Assembly: GCA_041481445.1 (NCBI GenBank)
Contig: JBGPBV010000201.1
Span: forward strand, 1 to 10,411
Direction: 5' to 3'
DNA from: AA29 sp041481445
GTDB taxonomy: Bacteria > Acidobacteriota > Vicinamibacteria > Fen-336
DNA: 10,411 nucleotides
The translations under genes and the position numbers were made by a program. Shown piece after piece: positions 1-6,258 of this stretch. Numbering within the stretch: position 1 is the first letter of the stretch; every line of letters starts with the position of its first letter. The notes under the pieces are model-generated. The model did not search any database. It was not told where the DNA came from and saw nothing but the letters and a program-made list of their open reading frames with translations.

Positions 1-929
1 CCGCAGGGCATCAGGTACACGATCCCGGGGACCTTCTTGGGGTCGAGCACCTTGACGCCGCCGATCACGTCGCCCTTGCCCTCGCCGGCCGCCTTCTCCG
101 CCGCCTTCCAGTCGATGGCCGCGATGTAGTCGCGGTCCCGCTGGGTGGAGGTGACTTCCAGCTTGCCGGTGGCGCGCTCGGTGTTGTACGAGGACCAGAA
201 CATCCACCCGTTCGACGGGCCCTTGCCGGCGTCGCCCAGGTCGTAGTCGAAGGGCGGCATGAGGATCTCCCAGCCCAGCGCCATCGCCCCCGACTTGGGA
301 TCGATCTTGACCGCCGCCACCACCCCCTTGTAGTCGGTGGCGTACTTCTCGATGGGGACGACCGTGCCCTTGGGGATCGGGATGGAGAACCGCGACGCCA
401 TCATCGAGTACTCGGTGTTGGGGGTGACGAAGGCGGAGGCGTGGTTGCCGGAGACGTTCGGCACCGGGCCCAGGATCTGCCTGGTCTTGAAGTCGCGCAG
501 GTCGATGCGGGCCACGCGGCCGTTCATCTCGTTCACGAACAGCCAGCGCCCGTCGTAGTCCCCGTTCGTCTCGGAGAGGGCGGGATGGTGGACGTCGCCC
601 CAGGTGAGCCCGCCCAGCATGGCCTTGCTCTCGTCGTCGAACCCGTAGCCGGTGGCGGGATAGGGCGTGAAGACGGGGATCGTGGAGAGGTGGCGCATCG
701 AGGGCACGCCGTAGACGTAGACCTGGCCGGAGTGCCCGCCCGACGAGAACAGGTAGTACTCGTCGAGGTCGCCGGGAGCGATGTAGGTCTTCTGCGCGGC
801 CACCGCCATGTCCGACACCGCGGCCGCGGCCCGCTTCGCCTTGGGCGCGCTCGGGGCACAACGCCCGGCCAGGAGGCCGGCGGCCACGAGAAGGGTGACC
901 GTCCAGAGCACGGGGCCTGCTTTCCTCAT
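1..929 (-). CDS. nosZ: Nitrous oxide reductase, clade II (Sec-exported), N-terminal half; truncated by window edge
   Basis: This is the N-terminal 309 residues of the copper enzyme that reduces N2O to N2 in the periplasm; the family is about twice this length, so the rest lies beyond the left edge. Residues 1-23 are a plain Sec-type signal (MRK, then a hydrophobic run), with no twin-arginine motif, which is the mark of clade II NosZ. The seven-bladed propeller domain that binds CuZ is recognisable: GDVHHP at 112-117 gives the first two His ligands and GNHASAF at 161-167 the third. The remaining CuZ His residues and the C-terminal CuA domain are outside the window. The ATG at 929 is supported by AAGGAG seven bases upstream. 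It lies 29 bp after the pentaheme cytochrome gene, as the fifth gene of the operon. Cys24 in AGRC is not a proper lipobox because Arg precedes it. The family call is firm; electron donation by the upstream complex is inference. Confidence 0.95.
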   Translation of the reverse strand, partial: MRKAGPVLWTVTLLVAAGLLAGRCAPSAPKAKRAAAAVSDMAVAAQKTYIAPGDLDEYYLFSSGGHSGQVYVYGVPSMRHLSTIPVFTPYPATGYGFDDESKAMLGGLTWGDVHHPALSETNGDYDGRWLFVNEMNGRVARIDLRDFKTRQILGPVPNVSGNHASAFVTPNTEYSMMASRFSIPIPKGTVVPIEKYATDYKGVVAAVKIDPKSGAMALGWEILMPPFDYDLGDAGKGPSNGWMFWSSYNTERATGKLEVTSTQRDRDYIAAIDWKAAEKAAGEGKGDVIGGVKVLDPKKVPGIVYLMPC

Positions 930-936
930 GACGTTT

Positions 937-942
937 CTCCTT
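937..942 (-). promoter_or_regulatory. Ribosome binding site of nosZ
   Basis: On the minus strand this reads AAGGAG with a 7-nt spacer to the ATG at 929. It fixes the nosZ start and is the best Shine-Dalgarno match in the operon, in keeping with high expression of the terminal reductase. Confidence 0.8.
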
Positions 943-958
943 AGCTCGAAGGGCGCCC

Positions 959-2203
959 TCACGGGCGCGCGGCCGCGCTGGCGGCCGCCCCCTTCGTCGA
1001 TTCCGCCTTCTGGCGCTGGTACTCGGCGAACGCCTCCCGGAGCTTCTCCACCGCCACCGCCTTCTGCTCCGGGGTGAGGACGATCTGCCGCGAGAGGACC
1101 ACGGCCATGGTCCCGGTGGGCTCGCGCAGGAAGTCGTCGACGGTGCGGCCGAAGCGGGACTGCGTGTCCTCCACCGCCGTCGACAGGTCGGGGCCGATCT
1201 GGGCCGGGCTCTTCACGCCCAGGGCCGAGATGGAGTGGCAGACGAAGCAGCCCGTCTTCACGAACCAGGCGCCCGGCCCTTCCTTCATGCGCAGCTCGGT
1301 CGCCTTCTCCTCCGCGGTCTGCGGGTCCGTGCGGGGCACGCCGGCCACGAACTCCGCGGGCACGGGCGCCTTGCGCCACGACATCACGAGGATGGCCAGG
1401 GCCTGGGCCTCCTTCGTGGAGAGGTGGAAGTTCGGCATCACCGTGTCCTGGACGAGCGCGCGCGGGTCCTTCAGGTGCGCGACGTGCCAGGCGAAGGAGG
1501 TCTTCTGCCCGGAGAGCCGGCCGAAGTCGTACTGCTCGGGCGCCTTGTCGCCGACGTAGGTGAGGTCGGGCCCGATGGTGCCGCCGCGGCCGTTGATCAC
1601 GTGGCAGGCCCGGCAGCCCTTCTGCTGGACGAGCTCCTTGCCGAGGTTGATGAAGTCCGCGCCCGGCGTCGAGCGGTCGTAGCGATGGCAGACGTTGCAG
1701 TTCATCTGCATCAGCGCGGCCTTGTCGTCGGCGATGGAGTAGGCCTCGCCCAGCGGCGCGCCCAGCAGCGGCTCTTCCCAGTGCTCGACCGGCCCGTGCG
1801 CGGGCTCGACGTCGACCGCCCAGCCCTGGCCGCCGTGGCAGGCCGTGCATCCGAACTTCGAGACCGGGTGGCCCTTCAGGGGCGCCGGCGGATGGGTGCG
1901 CAGCGGCTCGTCCGCCGCTTCGAACCCCTTCCATCCCGTCGCCTGGTGGCAGGTCACGCAGCGGTCGGCGCGGCCCAGCGCGGGAACCCAGACCTGCTGG
2001 AGGCCGGACGGGACCGTCTTCGCCTTCTCCGCGCCGAACTTCTCGGACACCTGGCGCCGGAACTCCCACTGGTAGTAGCGCCACTCGTGCTCGCGGTCGT
2101 TGCGGGCGAAGAGCCCCGTGGACACGACGAGGAGCAGCCCGATGACGGCGAGCACGGGCCGGTCGCGGCGCGGGTAGGGCGAGTCGGTGCGCTTTTCACT
2201 CAT
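959..2203 (-). CDS. Membrane-anchored pentaheme c-type cytochrome
   Basis: The 414-residue protein has one N-terminal hydrophobic segment (about 16-33) and no clear cleavage site, so it is probably anchored in the membrane with its heme domain in the periplasm. Five CXXCH heme sites are visible, with Cys starting at 82, 119, 169, 197 and 319. The first three sit in a His-rich segment typical of multiheme proteins. The fourth (CRACH, with a candidate Met256 in VMPNF) and fifth (CFVCH, with candidate Met366 in GTM) look like two class I cytochrome c folds in tandem. The C-terminus is an Ala-rich tail. The start at 2203 lies only 3 nt after the cytochrome b stop, with GAGG inside the end of that gene, so translation is probably coupled. 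By position it is the cytochrome c subunit of the Rieske/cytochrome b complex and the candidate donor to NosZ. Heme count is seen; ligands and partner are inferred. Confidence 0.9.
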   Translation of the reverse strand: MSEKRTDSPYPRRDRPVLAVIGLLLVVSTGLFARNDREHEWRYYQWEFRRQVSEKFGAEKAKTVPSGLQQVWVPALGRADRCVTCHQATGWKGFEAADEPLRTHPPAPLKGHPVSKFGCTACHGGQGWAVDVEPAHGPVEHWEEPLLGAPLGEAYSIADDKAALMQMNCNVCHRYDRSTPGADFINLGKELVQQKGCRACHVINGRGGTIGPDLTYVGDKAPEQYDFGRLSGQKTSFAWHVAHLKDPRALVQDTVMPNFHLSTKEAQALAILVMSWRKAPVPAEFVAGVPRTDPQTAEEKATELRMKEGPGAWFVKTGCFVCHSISALGVKSPAQIGPDLSTAVEDTQSRFGRTVDDFLREPTGTMAVVLSRQIVLTPEQKAVAVEKLREAFAEYQRQKAESTKGAAASAAARP

Positions 2204-2206
2204 GGG

Positions 2207-3553
2207 TCAGATCCTCGTGGGGATCTCGGGCCAGCTCTCCCAGGGCCAGTAGAAGTGCCAGTAGGGCCCGCGGCAGAAGGTCCCGATGAGCGTGAAGATC
2301 ACGACGATCAGGCACAGGGCGAGGAAGACGGCGTTCTGCCGCCAGCGCGTGCCGGCGAACCACACGCCCGTCGCCGAGGCGGGGCTGCGGTCGAGCCAGG
2401 GCCAGAGCGTGAGGGCGCCCACGAGGAGCCCGGGCAGGAGCACGCCGCCGAGGAAGGCCCCGTTCACCGTGAAGCTGCCGATGTGGAACGTCGTGTCGGT
2501 GACGATCTCCTGCAGCCAGAGGAAGTACCACGGTGCCTTCGCGGGGTTCGGGGTGACGAGCGCGTTCGCCGCCTCCTCCAGCGGCGAGCGGACGAGGGTG
2601 GACAGGATGCTGATGGCGGCGATGGTCCCGAGGACCGCGATGGCCGCGCGCCGGACCAGGTCGGGGACGGCGTTCACGGTCAGATGCGGCGCCTCGAGCG
2701 TGGTGGACCGGATCGCGGGCGCGGTCCCGCGCGCGACTCCGAGCAGCGTGTAGGTCTTGGTGCGGGCCGGGGGCTCCTCGACCTTCTCGCGCCGCAGGGC
2801 CTCGCGGTCGGCGCGGGCCAGGCCGCCGTCCTTGCGCACGCGCCACATGTGGTAGACGAAGAGGGCGGCGAGCAGGCCGGGAAGCAGGACGATGTGGAGC
2901 ACGTAGAAGCGGATCAGCGTGGGCTGATCGATCGTGCGGCCGCCGATCAGCAGCTCGCGGACGGTGGGCCCCACGAAGGGGATCGAGGACGCGATGTTCG
3001 TGCCCACGGTGACGGCCCAGTAGGCGAGCTGGTCCCAGGGAAGGAGGTAGCCGGTGAAGGACAGGAACAGCGTCGCCAGCAGCATGGCGACCCCGATGAC
3101 CCAGTTCCATTGCCGCCGCTGGCCGCGGCCCGTCCCGTTCTTGTAGGCGCCGGTGAGGAAGACGCGGACGAGGTGCAGGAAGACCGCCGCCACCATGAGG
3201 TGCGCGGACAGGCGGTGCACGGATCGGATCCAGGACCCGAAGGTGATGACGTACTCGATGTCCTTCACGGACGCGTAGGCGCGCTCCACCGAGGGCACGT
3301 ACAGGAAGAGCAGGGGCAGCCCGGAGAGGATGAGGAGGAGGAACAGGGCCGAGGTGATGGTCCCGAGCCAGAACGAGTAGGTCCAGTCCAGCGAGGCCTT
3401 GAAGGCCTTGGCCGGGAACCAGTGGAGCAGGAAGTTCGCGACCACCGCATCGCCCGACTCGCGATCGGATCGGGGCTTCAGGCTCCAGAGTGCCTTCGGA
3501 TGGACGCCGGGCGCCGTCGGGGTCGCGGGGAGCGGCTTGGCCGGAGTGCTCAT
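2207..3553 (-). CDS. Cytochrome b subunit of a quinol:cytochrome c oxidoreductase (b6-like spacing)
   Basis: A 448-residue integral membrane protein that would oxidise (mena)quinol and pass electrons to the Rieske protein and, by the low-potential path, across the membrane. Two pairs of heme b ligands are visible: His113/His127 (13 residues between) and His220/His235 (14 between). The 14-residue gap in the second pair is the b6-type spacing; mitochondrial-type cytochrome b has 13. GYLLPWDQ (168-175) and the IPFVGPTVRELLIGG stretch (191-205) are typical family motifs. The second half carries subunit IV-like helices. The Qo-site PEWY motif is changed to KAPWYF (339-344). The C-terminus has an extra helix and an aromatic tail rich in Trp and Tyr. 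The frame stays open 91 codons further upstream, but that part overlaps the Rieske gene and looks non-coding; the ATG at 3553 has GAGGAG four bases upstream and follows the Rieske stop by 8 nt. Confidence 0.93.
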   Translation of the reverse strand: MSTPAKPLPATPTAPGVHPKALWSLKPRSDRESGDAVVANFLLHWFPAKAFKASLDWTYSFWLGTITSALFLLLILSGLPLLFLYVPSVERAYASVKDIEYVITFGSWIRSVHRLSAHLMVAAVFLHLVRVFLTGAYKNGTGRGQRRQWNWVIGVAMLLATLFLSFTGYLLPWDQLAYWAVTVGTNIASSIPFVGPTVRELLIGGRTIDQPTLIRFYVLHIVLLPGLLAALFVYHMWRVRKDGGLARADREALRREKVEEPPARTKTYTLLGVARGTAPAIRSTTLEAPHLTVNAVPDLVRRAAIAVLGTIAAISILSTLVRSPLEEAANALVTPNPAKAPWYFLWLQEIVTDTTFHIGSFTVNGAFLGGVLLPGLLVGALTLWPWLDRSPASATGVWFAGTRWRQNAVFLALCLIVVIFTLIGTFCRGPYWHFYWPWESWPEIPTRI

Positions 3554-3557
3554 GTCT

Positions 3558-3563
3558 CTCCTC
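3558..3563 (-). promoter_or_regulatory. Ribosome binding site deciding the cytochrome b start
   Basis: Reads GAGGAG on the minus strand, 4 nt before the ATG at 3553, and overlaps the Rieske stop codon (3562-3564). It selects the 448-residue start over the longer open frame and points to translational coupling between the Rieske and cytochrome b genes. Confidence 0.75.
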
Positions 3564-4062
3564 AGGCCACGGTGAGACGGAACTCGCGGCCGACCTCGTG
3601 CGCGAGGTCCACCACGAGCTGGCCGTCGTCGGGAGCGACCTCGAGGTGGTACCAGGTGAGCGGCCGCGGCGCCGGCCCCGACACGTTGCCGCCGTCGCCC
3701 TCGTACCTCGACCCGTGGCAGGGGCAGAGGAAGCGGTGCGTGAGGCGCAGCGGCGCCCCGTTCACCGTCTTCTCCTCCGGCTGCGACAAGGCCTCGGCGC
3801 GCACGGTGCATCCGAGGTGGGTGCATACGGCGGAGATGGCGTGGAAGATGTTCCCCTGGCGGAAGACGAACAGCCGCTGGTCGGGCAGGAACTTCAGCCC
3901 GTCCGGGAACTCCATCGGCAGTCCGAGCTTCACGGTGGTGGGCGCGTCGTAGGACACGTTCGGAACGAGCGAGCGCAGCGAGGCCGCGCTCTGGGTGGCG
4001 AGGCCCGCGACACCCGCGCCGAAGCCCAGCTTCATGAGGAAATCACGACGCTGGTTAGTCAT
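3562..4062 (-). CDS. Rieske [2Fe-2S] iron-sulfur protein with twin-arginine signal
   Basis: A 166-residue Rieske subunit that takes one electron from quinol at the Qo site of cytochrome b and gives it to a c-type cytochrome on the outer face of the membrane. The cluster motifs are complete: CTHLGC at 80-85 and CPCHGSRY at 113-120, giving Cys80, His82, Cys113 and His116 as ligands and Cys85/Cys115 as the stabilising disulfide pair. Ser118 and Tyr120 are the residues that usually accompany a high midpoint potential. The N-terminus NQRRDFLMKLGFGAG (3-17) is a twin-arginine motif followed by a hydrophobic stretch, which in this family normally stays as the membrane anchor. The start at 4062 lies 49 bp after the flavoprotein stop, and its leader is unusually G-rich. 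The stop overlaps the ribosome binding site of the cytochrome b gene. Confidence 0.95.
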   Translation of the reverse strand: MTNQRRDFLMKLGFGAGVAGLATQSAASLRSLVPNVSYDAPTTVKLGLPMEFPDGLKFLPDQRLFVFRQGNIFHAISAVCTHLGCTVRAEALSQPEEKTVNGAPLRLTHRFLCPCHGSRYEGDGGNVSGPAPRPLTWYHLEVAPDDGQLVVDLAHEVGREFRLTVA

Positions 4063-4111
4063 TCATCGACCCCCCCTCCCTATCCCTCCCCCACGTCGGG
4101 GGGAGGGGAAG
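4063..4111 (-). promoter_or_regulatory. G-rich leader with hairpin and possible G-quadruplex before the Rieske gene
   Basis: On the minus strand 4070-4092 holds four G runs of 5, 3, 3 and 7 separated by loops of 1, 3 and 1 nt, which fits an intramolecular G-quadruplex. The same G tract can instead pair with the C-rich stretch just upstream: 4084-4092 and 4099-4107 form a perfect 9-bp inverted repeat with a 6-nt loop. The Shine-Dalgarno-like GGAGG (4075-4079) lies inside the G tract. This could be a regulatory leader, a partial terminator, or a dispersed C/G-rich palindromic repeat; no U run follows. Confidence 0.4.
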
Positions 4112-6082
4112 TCAGAGAGCCGCATCGTTCCCACCGCGTTCATTCGCCGGCCCTCCTCGGCCCACGAGCCTCTCCGTGATCTCGAACCGTTCCATCGTCA
4201 TGGCATCGGTGGGACAGCGGACGGCGCAGAGGCCGCAGCGGATGCAGCGGTCGTCGTCCTTGATCATCGCGGACAGCGGCAGCCCGTTCGCCTCCGCGCG
4301 CGCGGCCAGCTCCGCCTTGGCCTCCTCCGGGAGAGCGAGCTCCTCGAAGGGGACGATGGCCAGGCAGTACTCGGGGCAGACGTCCACGCACCGGCTGCAC
4401 AGGACGCACTTCTCGGGGTCGTAGATGGTCTGCACGTGGCAGACCAGGCAGCGTGCGGCCTGCCGCCAGGCCTCCCGGCCGCCGTAACCCGTCTCCACCT
4501 CCGCGATGCCGGTGCGCCGGCCGAGGTCGAGGGTGGGCGGCGTCTCGCGGTCGAGGACCTCGAACCCCGCGATCATGCGGTAGTCGCGGGTGGGGATCTT
4601 CTCGATGGCGAGGGTCTTCAAGGTGCGGGCCTGGTCCTTCTCGAGCCACTCGTGGATCGACCGGGCGGCGCGCTTGCCGTTGGCCACCGCCTCGATGAGG
4701 TTCCGCGGCCCGAAGGCCACGTCGCCCCCCGCGAACACGCCGGGAGCCGAGGTGGCGAGCGTCGTGGGATCGACGCGGATGCCGCCGCCCGGCGTGAGGG
4801 CCACGCCGTCGGAGTCCTTCAGGAAGCCGAGGTCGGGCTTCTGGCCGATGGCCAGGATGCAGGCATCCGCCTCGACGGCGACCACGTCCTCGTCGTCGTA
4901 GGCGGGTGCGAACCGGCCGCTGGCGTCGAAGACGGAGACCACGCGGCGCAGCTCGACCGCGGTGAGGCGTCCGTCGCCCAGGAAGCGCTTGGGGCCGCGG
5001 CGGGGGAGGAACGCGACGCCTTCCCGCTTCGTTTCCTCGAATTCCTCGTGCCCCTGGGTGGTGCGCAGGACGGGCATCTCGTCGAACTGCTCGAGGGAGA
5101 CGATCGTGACGTCCGTCGCGCCGCCGCGCAGGGCGGCGCGCGCGGAGTCGAGCGCTTCCTTCGCCCGGGAGTCCGCTTCGGAGGCGAGGGACTCGAGGTC
5201 AGCCTCGCCCTCGCGTCCCAGGCGCAGCGCGGTGCGCGCGGCGTCGAAGGCCACGAAGCCTCCGCCGATGACCACCACGTGCCGGCCCAGGTTCGTGCGG
5301 TAGCCCCGATTGACGTTCAGGAGGTAGTCGACGGCCTTGATGACGCCGTCCTTCTCGACGCCCGGGATGTCGAGGTCGCGTCCCTTGGAGACGCCGACGG
5401 AGAGGAACACCGCCTCGAACCCCTGCGCACGCAGCTCGGCGAGGCCGAAGGCGGGGGAGAGCGGCGTGCCCAGCCGGAGGGTCACGCCCAGGGACACGAT
5501 CTTCTCGATCTCCGCGCGGATCAGCGCGCGGGGAAGGCGATATTCGGGTATCCCGAAGCGCATCATGCCACCGGGCTCGGGCGCGGCCTCGAAGACGGTC
5601 ACCTCGTGCCCGAGGAGAGCGAGGTCGTGCGCGGCCGACATGCCCGACGGCCCCGCGCCCACCACCGCGACCTTGCGTCGTGGGCCGCCCGTCGCCCGCG
5701 CGTCGCGGCCGGGGGCGATGGGCAGGTGACCCGTGTACCGGTTCCCTTCGGCGATCGGCGCCTCGCGCAGCCGGTCCTGCGTGTCCGGACGGAGGGACTC
5801 GACGCCGTAGCGCTCGGTGACGTAGCGCTTCAGGGCGCGGATGGCGATGGGGGCGTCGATGGCGCCGCGGCGGCAGGCGTCCTCGCAGGGGGCGGCGCAG
5901 ACCCGCCCGCAGACGGACGCGAAGGGGTTCGGGGCGCGGGCCACGAGGTAGGCCTCCTCCTCGCGTCCCTCCGCGATGAGCTGCACGTATCGTCCGGCGT
6001 CGGTGGCCACCGGACAGCCCGCCTGGCACTTGACCTGCGCCTTCCAGTGCTCGAGATCGGGGAGCCGGGTCGATATGGGCAT
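4112..6082 (-). CDS. GltD-like FAD/NAD(P)-binding iron-sulfur oxidoreductase with C-terminal 2x[4Fe-4S] ferredoxin domain
   Basis: A 656-residue cytoplasmic flavoprotein related to the small subunit of glutamate synthase, but with no large subunit nearby. Domains in order: an N-terminal Fe-S domain (CQAGCP at 19-24, then Cys58, 62, 66, 70 each three residues apart); an FAD fold with GAGPSG at 142-147 and EPGGMMRFGIPEYRLP soon after; a second dinucleotide fold with GGGFVAF at 273-279; an AGGD motif near 451-454; and a ferredoxin domain with two [4Fe-4S] motifs (Cys559/562/565/569 and Cys613/616/619/623). It is the first gene of the Rieske/cytochrome b/cytochrome c/nosZ operon, so it probably exchanges electrons between NAD(P)H or ferredoxin and the quinol complex. 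The frame is open to an ATG at 6190, but those 36 codons have weaker G/C third positions and no ribosome binding site, while the conserved DLEHWK region begins just after the ATG at 6082. Function is inferred. Confidence 0.85.
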   Translation of the reverse strand: MPISTRLPDLEHWKAQVKCQAGCPVATDAGRYVQLIAEGREEEAYLVARAPNPFASVCGRVCAAPCEDACRRGAIDAPIAIRALKRYVTERYGVESLRPDTQDRLREAPIAEGNRYTGHLPIAPGRDARATGGPRRKVAVVGAGPSGMSAAHDLALLGHEVTVFEAAPEPGGMMRFGIPEYRLPRALIRAEIEKIVSLGVTLRLGTPLSPAFGLAELRAQGFEAVFLSVGVSKGRDLDIPGVEKDGVIKAVDYLLNVNRGYRTNLGRHVVVIGGGFVAFDAARTALRLGREGEADLESLASEADSRAKEALDSARAALRGGATDVTIVSLEQFDEMPVLRTTQGHEEFEETKREGVAFLPRRGPKRFLGDGRLTAVELRRVVSVFDASGRFAPAYDDEDVVAVEADACILAIGQKPDLGFLKDSDGVALTPGGGIRVDPTTLATSAPGVFAGGDVAFGPRNLIEAVANGKRAARSIHEWLEKDQARTLKTLAIEKIPTRDYRMIAGFEVLDRETPPTLDLGRRTGIAEVETGYGGREAWRQAARCLVCHVQTIYDPEKCVLCSRCVDVCPEYCLAIVPFEELALPEEAKAELAARAEANGLPLSAMIKDDDRCIRCGLCAVRCPTDAMTMERFEITERLVGRGGPANERGGNDAAL

Positions 6083-6127
6083 GGGCGCCACCGCGCACGA
6101 CGAGGCTCCCCCCGGGAGGCCGGCCGG

Positions 6128-6193
6128 GGTATGACCGACGTCATGAGCCGCGCGATTTCCCGCCGCGGGATGCGCCATCATGCCGGTCATACC
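6128..6193. promoter_or_regulatory. Inverted repeats, candidate operator upstream of the nos-linked operon
   Basis: GGTATGACCG at 6128-6137 is repeated exactly in inverse orientation as CGGTCATACC at 6184-6193. Inside the left arm sits a shorter palindrome, ATGAC-N4-GTCAT (6131-6144), which has the 5-4-5 geometry of CRP/FNR-family sites such as those of FNR, DNR and NnrR (TTGAY-N4-RTCAA), differing at the outer base of each half. It lies about 50 bp before the preferred start of the flavoprotein gene. I see no convincing -10 or -35 hexamer. The repeat is seen; its use as an operator is inference. Confidence 0.35.
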
Positions 6194-6227
6194 GCGTGTG
6201 GATCGCCGCGGCGAGAGTCATTCGGTC

Positions 6228-6246
6228 CATGGAGAAGGGCTCCATG
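6228..6246 (-). terminator. Hairpin after the CoA-transferase gene, without U tract
   Basis: CATGGAG (6228-6234) and CTCCATG (6240-6246) form a perfect 7-bp stem with a 5-nt loop, 12 nt past the stop of the CoA-transferase gene on the minus strand. There is no following U run, so intrinsic termination is doubtful. It may be a weak or Rho-assisted end, or an RNA-protecting stem between two units. Confidence 0.3.
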
Positions 6247-6258
6247 CTCCGGCGGACC

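Noticed and set aside
852..872. NosZ as a lipoprotein, from the Cys in LLAGRC
   Set aside because: The residue before Cys is Arg, which lipoboxes do not tolerate; a normal Sec signal is more likely.
3554..3826. 91-codon N-terminal extension of cytochrome b
   Set aside because: It overlaps the Rieske gene in another frame, is Arg/Ala-rich with no family similarity, and a good ribosome binding site supports the ATG at 3553.
1235..3952. Very long open frame on the plus strand (905 codons), opposite the cytochrome c, cytochrome b and Rieske genes
   Set aside because: It is antisense to three clearly recognised genes, its product is rich in Arg, Gly, Val, Glu and Asp without any fold signature, and long antisense frames are expected in GC-rich coding DNA.
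4436..4450. CLVCH motif in the flavoprotein, looking like a heme c site
   Set aside because: The protein has no export signal and is cytoplasmic; the motif belongs to the Cys-rich linker before the ferredoxin-type clusters, as in GltD-like proteins.
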